DNA of 64,000 bases, taken from positions 1-64,000 of the forward strand of contig CBFHND010000011.1 of assembly GCA_965657085.1 (NCBI GenBank), in the 5' to 3' direction. The stretch's first letter is position 1; each line of letters opens with the position of its first letter. This stretch comes from CBFHND01 sp965657085 (lineage in GTDB: Bacteria > Pseudomonadota > Alphaproteobacteria > Rhodobacterales > Rhodobacteraceae). Below the pieces are notes generated by a model. The model did not search any database, had not been told where the DNA came from, and worked only from the letters and a program-made list of their open reading frames with translations. A program made the translations under genes and the position numbers. Below are positions 1-7,988 of the stretch, piece after piece.

Positions 1-1136
1 CGCTCAAAGGCATTACCGTTGTCGATCTGACCCATGTTCTGGCCGGCCCTTTCGCCAGCGCCATCCTGCGCGACCTGGGGGCGCGGGTGATCAAGGTTGA
101 ACCGCCCGGCCGGGGCGACGACACCCGCGCCTTTCCGCCCTTTCGCGGCAACCGCAGCGCCTATTTCAACACCCTCAACCATGGCAAGCAAAGCATCGCG
201 CTGAACCTCAAGGACGACGCCGACCGCGCCATTTTCGAAGACCTGCTGGCGCGCGCGGATATCGTGCTGGAGAACTACCGCCCCGGCGTGATGGAGCGCC
301 TGGGCTATGGGTGGGAGGACCTGCACGCGCGCTTTCCCCGGCTGATCTATGGCGCGGTGTCGGGTTTTGGACATTCTGGCCCGGACGCTCAGCGCCCGGC
401 CTATGACATGGTGGTGCAGGCGCGCGGCGGCGTGATGTCGATCACGGGCGAAAAAGACCGCGAACCGGTGCGCGTGGGCGCGTCCATCGGCGACATCATC
501 GCGGGGCAATACATGACCAGCGGCGTGCTCGCCGCACTGCATGACCGGGCATTGACCGGACAGGGACGCAAGATCGACGTGGCGATGCTGGACAGCCAAC
601 TGGCGATCATCGAACATGCCATCGCCATCACCGATGTCACCGGCACACCCCCCGGCCCCTCGGGCGCCCGGCATCCCTCGATCACCCCGTTCGAAACCTT
701 CCATGCCTCGGACGGCCTTTTCGTGATTGCCGCGGGCAATGATGTGCTCTTTGCGCGGCTCTGCGATGTCATCGGCCTGCCGTTGGCCGATGATCCCCGG
801 TTCGCCACCAATGCCGCGCGCTGCGACAACAACCGGCTGCTCAAACGGCTGATCGAGGCGATCACCCTTGACCATCCCGCAGCGCATTGGGTGCAACTGC
901 TGAAGGACGGGGGCGTTCCCACGGGCCGCATCCAGACGGTGGCGCAGGCGCTGGAGGATCCGCAACTGCGCGCGCGCAACATGGTGGTCACGGTGGACAC
1001 CCCCGATGGCCCTGCACTGGCCGCCGGCAACCCGATCAAGATGACCGGCCTGCCCGACCCCGCCACACGCGTCGGCGCACCCGATCTGGACGGCGACCGC
1101 GCCGAGGTCCTCAAGTGGCTCAAGACCCTGCAATGA
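1..1136 (+). CDS. CaiB/BaiF family CoA-transferase (class III), 5' truncated by window edge
   Basis: The reading frame is open from base 3. It opens with the family's N-terminal strand (VVDLTHVLAGPFASAILRDL), so only a few codons are missing. The following VIKVEPP, ENYRPGVMERLG and GYGWEDL segments are typical of class III CoA-transferases, which move CoA between carboxylic acids through a catalytic Asp. About 378 residues are visible, close to the usual length. The C-terminal NPIKMTGLPD-type segment is also characteristic of the family. The substrate cannot be read from sequence. The next gene on the same strand starts 130 bases downstream, so an operon is possible but not shown. Confidence 0.9.
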   Translation, partial: LKGITVVDLTHVLAGPFASAILRDLGARVIKVEPPGRGDDTRAFPPFRGNRSAYFNTLNHGKQSIALNLKDDADRAIFEDLLARADIVLENYRPGVMERLGYGWEDLHARFPRLIYGAVSGFGHSGPDAQRPAYDMVVQARGGVMSITGEKDREPVRVGASIGDIIAGQYMTSGVLAALHDRALTGQGRKIDVAMLDSQLAIIEHAIAITDVTGTPPGPSGARHPSITPFETFHASDGLFVIAAGNDVLFARLCDVIGLPLADDPRFATNAARCDNNRLLKRLIEAITLDHPAAHWVQLLKDGGVPTGRIQTVAQALEDPQLRARNMVVTVDTPDGPALAAGNPIKMTGLPDPATRVGAPDLDGDRAEVLKWLKTLQ

Positions 1137-1266
1137 CCGCATGAGATCACCCCGGCTGCACAGAAAATGACGCAGCCAAACCGCCTTTTGCCGCAAGCCA
1201 CCTTTTCCTTGGCCCGCAAACGCTTATTGTCCGCTCAACCCCTCCTGTCGGGGGCACAAGCAAGGC

Positions 1267-3327
1267 ATGAGCATGAGCAACGAACCTCTCGTCGTATTCA
1301 CCCCTTCCGGCAAGCGCGGGCACTTCCCCGTGGGCACCCCGATCCTGACCGCCGCACGGCAGTTGGGCGTGGACCTCGACAGCGTTTGCGGCGGGCGCGG
1401 CATCTGCTCGAAATGCCAGATTACCCCCAGCTATGGCGAGTTTTCGAAACACGGTGTCACGGTCGCCCCGGACGCGCTGAGCGACTGGAACAGCGTCGAG
1501 GAACGCTATAAATCCAAGCGCGGCATGATCGACGGCCGCCGCCTTGGATGTCAGGCCACGGTGCAGGGTGATGTGGTCATCGATGTGCCGCCCGAAAGCC
1601 AGGTGCACAAACAGGTGGTGCGCAAACGGGCCGAGGCGCGCGATATCGTGATGAACCCCTCGACCAAGCTTTTCTATGTCGAGGTGCGCGAACCGGACAT
1701 GCACGACCCTTCGGGCGATCTGGAGCGGCTGCGCATGGCGCTGCTGGAACAGTGGCAACTGGAAAACGTGCACGCCGATCTGCACATCCTGCAATCCATG
1801 CAACCGGTGCTGCGCAAGGGGGACTGGAAGGTGACCGTCGCCGTGCATCTGGGCGACGACGAAAACGCACCGCGCATCATGCACATCTGGCCCGGCTACT
1901 ACGATGGCACCGTGTATGGGCTCGCCGTCGATCTGGGTTCGACCACCATCGCCGCCCACCTGTGCGATCTGCAGACCGGCGCGGTCGTGGCGTCGTCGGG
2001 CATCATGAACCCGCAAATCCGCTTTGGCGAAGACCTGATGAGCCGGGTCAGCTATTCGATGATGAACCCCAATGGCGCGGATGAGATGACCGCCGCCGTG
2101 CGCGAGGGCATGAACGCGCTCTTCACGCAAATCTCGACCGAGGCCGAGATCGACAAGGCGCTGATCGTGGATGCGGTTTTTGTCTGCAACCCGGTGATGC
2201 ACCACCTGTTTCTTGGCATTGATCCCTTCGAGCTGGGACAGGCGCCTTTTGCGCTGGCCACGTCCAACGCGCTGCGCCTGCGTGCCGATGATCTGGACCT
2301 CAACATTCACCCTTCGGCGCGCGTGTACCTCTTGCCCTGCATCGCGGGGCACGTAGGCGCGGATGCCGCCGCCGTGGCGTTGTCGGAAGCGCCCGACAAA
2401 TCCGATGATCTGGTGCTGGTCGTGGACGTGGGCACCAACGCGGAAATCCTTCTGGGCAACCGCGAAAAGGTGCTGGCCTGCTCCTCGCCCACCGGCCCCG
2501 CTTTTGAAGGCGCACAGATCAGCAGCGGCCAGCGCGCCGCCCCCGGTGCCATCGAGCGGGTGGAAATTGATCCCGCCACCAAGGAACCGCGGTTCCGCGT
2601 GATCGGAAACGAACTGTGGTCCGATGAAGACGGCTTCGAGGAGGCGATCAAGGGGTCGGGTGTCACAGGCATCTGCGGGTCGGGCATCATCGAACTGGTG
2701 GCCGAAATGCGCCTTGCGGGCATCGTCGATGGCCCCGGCCTTATCGGATCGCCGGAACAGACAGGCTCGGACCGCTGCTTTCTGGACGGGCGCACCTATT
2801 CCTACCTTGTTTACGACGCCACCGACCGGGGTGGCCCACGCATCACCGTGACCAACCGTGACATCCGAGAGATCCAGATGGCCAAGGCCGCGCTGTATTC
2901 CGGGGCGCGGCTGTTGATGGACAAATTCGGCGTCGACGCGGTGGACCGGGTGGTGCTGGCGGGCGCCTTTGGCGCACATATCTCGCCCAAGCACGCGATG
3001 GTGCTGGGCATGATCCCCGATGCGCCGCTGGACAAGGTCACATCGGCAGGGAACGCCGCAGGCACAGGCGCGCGCATCGCCTTGCTGAACCGTGATGCGC
3101 GGGGCGAGATCGAGGCAACCGTGCGCGCAATCCACAAGGTCGAAACAGCCATCGAGCCGCGCTTTCAAGAGCATTTCGTGAACGCCAGCGCCATCCCCAA
3201 TTCGGTGGAGCCGTTCCCGATCCTCAATTCCATCGTCACCCTGCCCGACCAGACCTTCAACACCGGCGGCGGTGGCGGTGGCGACGGCGCAGAAGGCAGC
3301 GGACGCAGGCGGCGGCGGCGCGGATAG
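1267..3327 (+). CDS. Ferredoxin/ASKHA-domain protein, corrinoid-activating (RACo-like) protein
   Basis: This 686-residue protein starts with a plant-type [2Fe-2S] domain: C41, C47 and C50 (C-x5-C-x2-C) followed by C95. A linker leads to a large ASKHA ATPase fold with phosphate-binding segments AVDLGSTTIAAHL and VVDVGTNAEILLG and a GICGSGIIELV motif. This is the architecture of RACo/RamA-like reductive activators, which use an electron and ATP to return inactive Co(II) corrinoid proteins to Co(I). The C-terminus is a glycine run followed by seven consecutive arginines and is probably disordered. No corrinoid protein or corrinoid methyltransferase is in the window, so the client is unknown. ATG at 1273 is an alternative start. 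Confidence 0.88.
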   Translation: MSMSNEPLVVFTPSGKRGHFPVGTPILTAARQLGVDLDSVCGGRGICSKCQITPSYGEFSKHGVTVAPDALSDWNSVEERYKSKRGMIDGRRLGCQATVQGDVVIDVPPESQVHKQVVRKRAEARDIVMNPSTKLFYVEVREPDMHDPSGDLERLRMALLEQWQLENVHADLHILQSMQPVLRKGDWKVTVAVHLGDDENAPRIMHIWPGYYDGTVYGLAVDLGSTTIAAHLCDLQTGAVVASSGIMNPQIRFGEDLMSRVSYSMMNPNGADEMTAAVREGMNALFTQISTEAEIDKALIVDAVFVCNPVMHHLFLGIDPFELGQAPFALATSNALRLRADDLDLNIHPSARVYLLPCIAGHVGADAAAVALSEAPDKSDDLVLVVDVGTNAEILLGNREKVLACSSPTGPAFEGAQISSGQRAAPGAIERVEIDPATKEPRFRVIGNELWSDEDGFEEAIKGSGVTGICGSGIIELVAEMRLAGIVDGPGLIGSPEQTGSDRCFLDGRTYSYLVYDATDRGGPRITVTNRDIREIQMAKAALYSGARLLMDKFGVDAVDRVVLAGAFGAHISPKHAMVLGMIPDAPLDKVTSAGNAAGTGARIALLNRDARGEIEATVRAIHKVETAIEPRFQEHFVNASAIPNSVEPFPILNSIVTLPDQTFNTGGGGGGDGAEGSGRRRRRRG

Positions 3328-3404
3328 GCCAAGGGCCAGACGATCAGGGGTTGAAGCGCTCTGCACAGGGCGTCAAGGTAGCCCCAGCAGCATCGGAGCA
3401 CGCC

Positions 3405-4280
3405 ATGGCACATCCCGACACAAACCGCGATCAGGCGACCTTTTGGTCGGATGATGCAGGCCCCAAATGGGTCGCCTTGCAAGAAGCGATGGACGCGGTG
3501 ATGCAGCCGGTGCTTGAAGGCGTGATCGACCGCGCGCGGCTGACGCCCGGGGCGCATGTGCTGGACGTAGGATCAGGAACCGGCGCCAGCCTGTTGCACG
3601 CAGCACAAGCGGTCGGGCCCAATGGCCATGTGACCGGTGCGGATATTTCAACGACGATGAACGCCCTCGCCCGCAGCCGCGCCGAGGCTCATGACAATAT
3701 CACCGTCCTGCAAGCGGACGCGGCCACACATGCCTTTGACCCCGACGGAATGGACGCGATGATTTCACGCTTTGGTGTGATGTTTTTCGATGACCCTGCC
3801 GCCGCCTTCACCAACATCGCGCGCGGCCTGCGCGAAGGTGCTGCGATCAGCATGGCAACCTGGGGCCAGATCCCGGAAAACCCGTTTTTCACCCTGCCCG
3901 CCCAGGTCGCGCGCGGCTTTATCGGCGCGCCGCCCCGCTCTGACCCTGACGCGCCCGGTCCTTTCGCCTTTCGCGATCCCATTCGCATCCTCGACGTGCT
4001 GACGGTTGCGGGCTTTGACGATGTGCATGTGGACACGCGCACCATCCTTTTGACCCCGGCAGGCGACCGTGCGGACCTTGCCGCCACCATGTGCAAGATT
4101 GGCCCCGCGCAGGCCGCGATCAAATACGCCGAAGCATCGCCAGCACAGCAACAGGACCTGCAGGCCCTGATCCACGATGCGCTGGCCGATTACGACACCG
4201 CGAACGGCCCGCGTATCCCTGCGCAGATCAATTTTGTCACGGCCAAGGCCGGGCCAAGCCACGATGATCTGCCGCAATAG
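3405..4280 (+). CDS. Class I SAM-dependent methyltransferase
   Basis: The protein has 291 residues. SAM-binding motif I is VLDVGSGTGASLLHAA, followed by an acidic loop (GADIS) and the post-motif DAMISRFGVMFFDDP, as in Methyltransf_11/25 proteins. I chose ATG 3405 because a GGAG lies about 8 bases upstream and the residues after it (MAHPDTNRDQATFW) fit the family start. An in-frame TTG at 3351 would add an unlikely 18-residue extension. The methyl acceptor is not identifiable. The gene sits between the corrinoid-activator-like gene and tRNA-Gly. Confidence 0.88.
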   Translation: MAHPDTNRDQATFWSDDAGPKWVALQEAMDAVMQPVLEGVIDRARLTPGAHVLDVGSGTGASLLHAAQAVGPNGHVTGADISTTMNALARSRAEAHDNITVLQADAATHAFDPDGMDAMISRFGVMFFDDPAAAFTNIARGLREGAAISMATWGQIPENPFFTLPAQVARGFIGAPPRSDPDAPGPFAFRDPIRILDVLTVAGFDDVHVDTRTILLTPAGDRADLAATMCKIGPAQAAIKYAEASPAQQQDLQALIHDALADYDTANGPRIPAQINFVTAKAGPSHDDLPQ

Positions 4281-4325
4281 CAATTGACGCTGGCCGGGCA
4301 CGCAGGTATCCCCCGGTCCCAGAGC

Positions 4326-4399
4326 GCGGGTATGGTGAAAAGGTATCACGCGAGCTTCCCAAGCTTAAGTTACGAGTTCGATTCTCGTTACCCGCTCCA
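4326..4399 (+). tRNA. tRNA-Gly (anticodon CCC)
   Basis: This 74-base cloverleaf can be folded by eye. The acceptor arm is GCGGGTA/TACCCGC followed by discriminator T and an encoded CCA. The D stem is GTGA/TCAC. The anticodon loop is TTCCCAA, giving anticodon CCC, and the T arm is ACGAG-TTCGATT-CTCGT. The outermost anticodon-stem position (C27-A43) is a mismatch; the other four positions pair, one of them as G-T. The tRNA lies 75 bases upstream of the sulfatase-like gene on the same strand, with no integrase or duplicated 3' end nearby. Confidence 0.95.
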
Positions 4400-4473
4400 A
4401 TCCCCCGACCGATACTTGGCCCTTGCGACAGAAACCGTTTGCGCCCCCGCGACGGGTTGGTCAAAGTCGGGGC

Positions 4474-6117
4474 ATGAACATCCTTTTCATTATGTACGAC
4501 CAGCTGCGCTTTGATTACCTCAGCTGCGCCGGTCATCCGCATCTCCACACCCCGAACTTCGACCGCGTCGCGGCCCGCGGGGTGCGCTTTACCAATGCCT
4601 ATGTCCAAAGCCCGATCTGCGGCGGATCGCGGATGTGTTATTACACCGGGCGTTACGCGGCCAGTCACGGCGCGCAGTGGAACGGCTTTCCCTTGCGGGT
4701 GGGTGAACAGACCATGGGCGACCATCTGCGCAGCCTTGGCATGGGCTGTTTCCTGATCGGTAAAACCCATATGAAACCCGATGCCGAAGGCATGGCACGT
4801 CTGGGCCTCGACCCCGACAGCATCATCGGCGTGCGCCAGTCCGAATGCGGTTTCGATCCCTTTGTGCGGGATGACGGGTTGTGGGCCGAAGGGCCGGACG
4901 GCTTTTACGACGAAAAAAGAAGCCCTTACAACGAATACCTCAAGTCAAAGGGGTATGCGGGCGAAAACCCATGGGCCGATTATGCCAATGCCGGCATCGA
5001 GGACGACCAGATCGCCAGCGGCTGGATGTACCGCAACGCCGACAAGCCCGCCAACATCCGCGAGGAAGACAGCGAAACGCCATGGCTGACCTCTGAGGCG
5101 ATCCGCTTTGTTGATCAGGCGACAGGCCCGTGGTGCGCGCACCTGAGCTATATCAAGCCGCATTGGCCCTACATCGTGCCCGCGCCCTATCACGCGATGT
5201 ATGGCCCCGATCACGTTCCGCCTGCCGTCAAATCCGAAGACGAGCGCGAAGACGCCCACCCCCTCTTTGCCGCCTTTCAGAACGGGCTGGTCGGACAGGC
5301 CTTTGCCCGCGAAGAAGTGCGCCAGAAGGTGATCCCGGCCTATATGGGGCTGGTCAAACAGTGCGATGACCAGTTGGGCCGCTTGCTGGATCATCTGGAG
5401 GCGACAGGCCGGATGGAAGAAACGATGATCGTGCTGACCTCGGATCACGGCGACTATCTGGGCGATCACTGGCTGGGCGAGAAAAACCTGTTCCATGAGC
5501 CTTCGGTGAAAGTGCCGATGATCGTCTTCGATCCGCGCGCAGAGGCCGACGCCACGCGCGGCACCACTTGCGATGCGCTGGTGGAATCAATCGATCTGGC
5601 CGCAACTTTTGTCGAGGCCGCGGGCGGCACCGTCCCCGATCACATCATCGAGGGGCGCAGCCTGATGCCGTGGCTGCGTGGTGAGGTGCCGACATGGCGC
5701 GACTACGCCATCTCGGAATACGATTTCTCGGCCCAACCGATGGCGGACAAGCTGGGGATCGCCCCGCGCGACGCCCGGCTCTTCATGGTGTTCGACGGGC
5801 GTTACAAGCTGATGCACTGCGCCGCAGACAGCCTGCGGCCGATGCTCTTTGACCTGCAAGAGGACCCCGATGAGCTGATCGATCTGTGCAAGCACGACAA
5901 CGACCACCCCGAACTGCCACGCCTTTACGGATACCTTCAGGAATGGGGCCTGCGCATGTCACAGCGCGTGACCCGGTCCGAAGAAGACATCCGGAACATG
6001 CGCGGCGGCAGCCTGCGCAAAGGCATCCTGCCGTTCCTGCACGATGGGTCCGAGGTCGATCCTGAACTGACCGTGAAATACCGCGGGCCGGTGCCGCAGG
6101 ATTACACCAAGGACTAG
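4474..6117 (+). CDS. Sulfatase/phosphonate monoester hydrolase-like alkaline phosphatase superfamily enzyme
   Basis: The protein has 547 residues. The N-terminal metal-binding strand is NILFIMYDQLRFDYLSC. The nucleophile region is C49-G-G-S-R. The second metal site is LTSDHGDYLGDH, followed by EKNLFHEPSVKVPMIV, which is typical of type I sulfatases and phosphonate monoester hydrolases. These enzymes hydrolyse sulfate or phosph(on)ate esters with a formylglycine made from the nucleophile Cys. Here the position two after Cys is Gly rather than Pro or Ala, so formylglycine formation is uncertain. ATG 4474 is preferred because family homology begins there; the TTG at 4423 adds 17 unlikely residues. 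No signal peptide is visible, so a cytoplasmic enzyme is likely. Confidence 0.85.
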   Translation: MNILFIMYDQLRFDYLSCAGHPHLHTPNFDRVAARGVRFTNAYVQSPICGGSRMCYYTGRYAASHGAQWNGFPLRVGEQTMGDHLRSLGMGCFLIGKTHMKPDAEGMARLGLDPDSIIGVRQSECGFDPFVRDDGLWAEGPDGFYDEKRSPYNEYLKSKGYAGENPWADYANAGIEDDQIASGWMYRNADKPANIREEDSETPWLTSEAIRFVDQATGPWCAHLSYIKPHWPYIVPAPYHAMYGPDHVPPAVKSEDEREDAHPLFAAFQNGLVGQAFAREEVRQKVIPAYMGLVKQCDDQLGRLLDHLEATGRMEETMIVLTSDHGDYLGDHWLGEKNLFHEPSVKVPMIVFDPRAEADATRGTTCDALVESIDLAATFVEAAGGTVPDHIIEGRSLMPWLRGEVPTWRDYAISEYDFSAQPMADKLGIAPRDARLFMVFDGRYKLMHCAADSLRPMLFDLQEDPDELIDLCKHDNDHPELPRLYGYLQEWGLRMSQRVTRSEEDIRNMRGGSLRKGILPFLHDGSEVDPELTVKYRGPVPQDYTKD

Positions 6118-6123
6118 GCCCAC

Positions 6124-7839
6124 TCAGAAAATAAAATCGTCGGCCGTGAGCAGCGCGTGATCGAGGTTTTCCAGACGGATTACCACGTCGGAGAATACAA
6201 CCAATGCATCGGCGCCCAGATCAAGTACTGTGACATCACTAAAGTCTGCCGCGCCGGTCAGAACCTTTATGCGATCGATGCCATCCTCGAAATCGGTGAT
6301 ACGATCGATCCCATCTCCCGTTTTGAAATAAAAGACATCCGCTTCGGTTCCGCCCGACAGCGTGTCATCGCCGGTGTTGCCATAGATTCTATCTTTGCCT
6401 GCATCGCCCTGAACGTGGTCGTTGCCGTCTCCTCCAAAAAGAGTGTCCTTTCCGTCGCCGCCCATCAGGGTATCGTTCTCCGCACCGCCATTAAGGTTGT
6501 CACGCGACTTGCCACCGTCCAGCACGTCACTGCCGCGCCCTCCGATCAGCCGATCGTCATCCTTGCCGCCGCTCAAAGTGTCATTGCCATGTGATCCGAC
6601 CAGAGTGTCATTGCCGGAACCACCTTCGAGAAGATCGCTTCCTGTACCGCCATCCAGGCTATCATTGCCTGAAAACCCACGCAGGATATCCTCACCACCA
6701 AAGGCGGTGATAGTGTCGAACCCCGTGTCACCCTCCAGTACGTTGTCTGTGCCATCGCCTTCGATCAACTGATCCAGAACGGCCGCCGGGACATCCAAAA
6801 GCTGCGCAAAGATATCGCCTTGGTCGTTTTCTTTCGACCGCCATGTGACAATCAGTTTACCATTCTCGAGTTCATCCACCTGCGGCGTAAACTGATCGCC
6901 GGTCGTCACTGAATTGATTTGGATTTCATCGCCAATGGCCCGCCCGGAGTCCGTGAAACGCTGGCCCATAATTTCGAAAGTTGCAGTGGCTGAATTCTCA
7001 GATGCCCAAACAACGAAAAAACCTCCGCCAGACAATGCAACAGCATGACCATCCAATTGCGCTCCATCGGTTGTTTCGTTGACCACAAAACTGTCCAGAA
7101 CAACCGTGCCCGAAGTATCAAAAATCTGGGCCGAGATATCGCTGCTGCCAGAGATAAGAAGAAAGTTACCATTCTGAAGAGCAACCACTTCGGCGCCGGA
7201 CACAACAGAGAAAATTGACGAGAAAGTCTGATTTGTTTCATTATAAACGATTGCGTTTGATCCGAACGTAATCAAATACTTTCCAGCTTCTACAGATGCA
7301 GTAATCGTCGGATTTGAAATAGAACTGCTGCCGCCAGTGGGAACAACAGTTGCTGAGGAGCGCGACGCATTGGAAAAAGGGGTCAAAATAACGTCGCTGC
7401 CATCATACCAAACGATCAACCCCGGCCCAGCCCCGTCCGGATCACGTTGTTGTCCTGCGTCTTCGCTGTGCAGTTGCACTTGGTTCAATGTCGATCCGGA
7501 GTTAAAGAAGCTGCGAGCAAAAACGTCCATGTCGTTGTTGGTGGTCGAGCGATCATTGCGTTCCCAGGTCACAACAAAACCATTGTCAGTTGCATAAATA
7601 TCTGCGTCTTCTTGATCTCCGACATCCGTCTGGTTGACGGTGAATTCGCTCCCGATCTTTGTGCCTGTGCTGTCGTAGCGCTGGCCCATAACGTCATAAG
7701 TGCTGCCATCTACGTGGTTGCTTTGCCAAACAACGACAAATCCGCCGTCAGCAGTTGCTACGACCTTTTGCGATCGCTGCGTACCCGTCGTGCTGGTATT
7801 GATTTGAATAGTGCTGCCAGAAAGTGTTGCGGTTGACAT
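6124..7839 (-). CDS. RTX (hemolysin-type Ca2+-binding) secreted repeat protein
   Basis: The 571-residue protein has no N-terminal signal peptide. The N-terminal ~350 residues contain degenerate repeats of the form DGGFVVVWQS...YDVMGQRYDSTG. A block of GGxGxDxLxGG nonapeptides runs from roughly residue 360 to 500 and is expected to form a Ca2+-binding beta-roll. The C-terminal tail (TDFEDGIDRIKV...ADDFIF) resembles type I secretion signals. The start was set at ATG 7839 because GGAGA precedes it by about 9 bases; an upstream GTG frame lacks this. No ABC exporter or HlyD partner is present. The DNA is visibly less GC-rich than both neighbours, which hints at horizontal acquisition. The exact role (adhesin, matrix or S-layer-like) is unknown. 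Confidence 0.9.
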   Translation of the reverse strand: MSTATLSGSTIQINTSTTGTQRSQKVVATADGGFVVVWQSNHVDGSTYDVMGQRYDSTGTKIGSEFTVNQTDVGDQEDADIYATDNGFVVTWERNDRSTTNNDMDVFARSFFNSGSTLNQVQLHSEDAGQQRDPDGAGPGLIVWYDGSDVILTPFSNASRSSATVVPTGGSSSISNPTITASVEAGKYLITFGSNAIVYNETNQTFSSIFSVVSGAEVVALQNGNFLLISGSSDISAQIFDTSGTVVLDSFVVNETTDGAQLDGHAVALSGGGFFVVWASENSATATFEIMGQRFTDSGRAIGDEIQINSVTTGDQFTPQVDELENGKLIVTWRSKENDQGDIFAQLLDVPAAVLDQLIEGDGTDNVLEGDTGFDTITAFGGEDILRGFSGNDSLDGGTGSDLLEGGSGNDTLVGSHGNDTLSGGKDDDRLIGGRGSDVLDGGKSRDNLNGGAENDTLMGGDGKDTLFGGDGNDHVQGDAGKDRIYGNTGDDTLSGGTEADVFYFKTGDGIDRITDFEDGIDRIKVLTGAADFSDVTVLDLGADALVVFSDVVIRLENLDHALLTADDFIF

Positions 7840-7988
7840 ATAATCATTCTCCAAAAAATTAATTGTAAAAACGCCCGCTCCACATACGATAGATACCTGA
7901 TCATTGGATTTATGCAACAACCTCGGCGCGCAATTAGTCCAGAAAAGCTCAAATCAAAAAGATATCTATTTCCGAAACACGAAGCTAT
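7840..7988. promoter_or_regulatory. AT-rich upstream region of the RTX gene
   Basis: This 149-base gap is the most AT-rich intergenic segment in the left part of the window. On the minus strand it ends in a clear GGAGA ribosome binding site for the RTX gene. TTGCAT followed 16 bases later by TATCTA is a possible promoter, but the match is modest. No hairpin terminator for the incoming acyl-CoA ligase transcript is evident. Confidence 0.4.

Noticed and set aside
1147..3366. 739-codon open frame on the minus strand opposite the ASKHA gene
   Set aside because: It is the mirror of a high-GC gene with a clear domain structure on the plus strand. The antisense protein is His/Gly/Arg-rich without recognisable motifs.
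4326..6117. tRNA plus downstream sulfatase as a possible integrated island
   Set aside because: No integrase, no duplicate of the tRNA 3' end was seen, and composition matches the neighbours.
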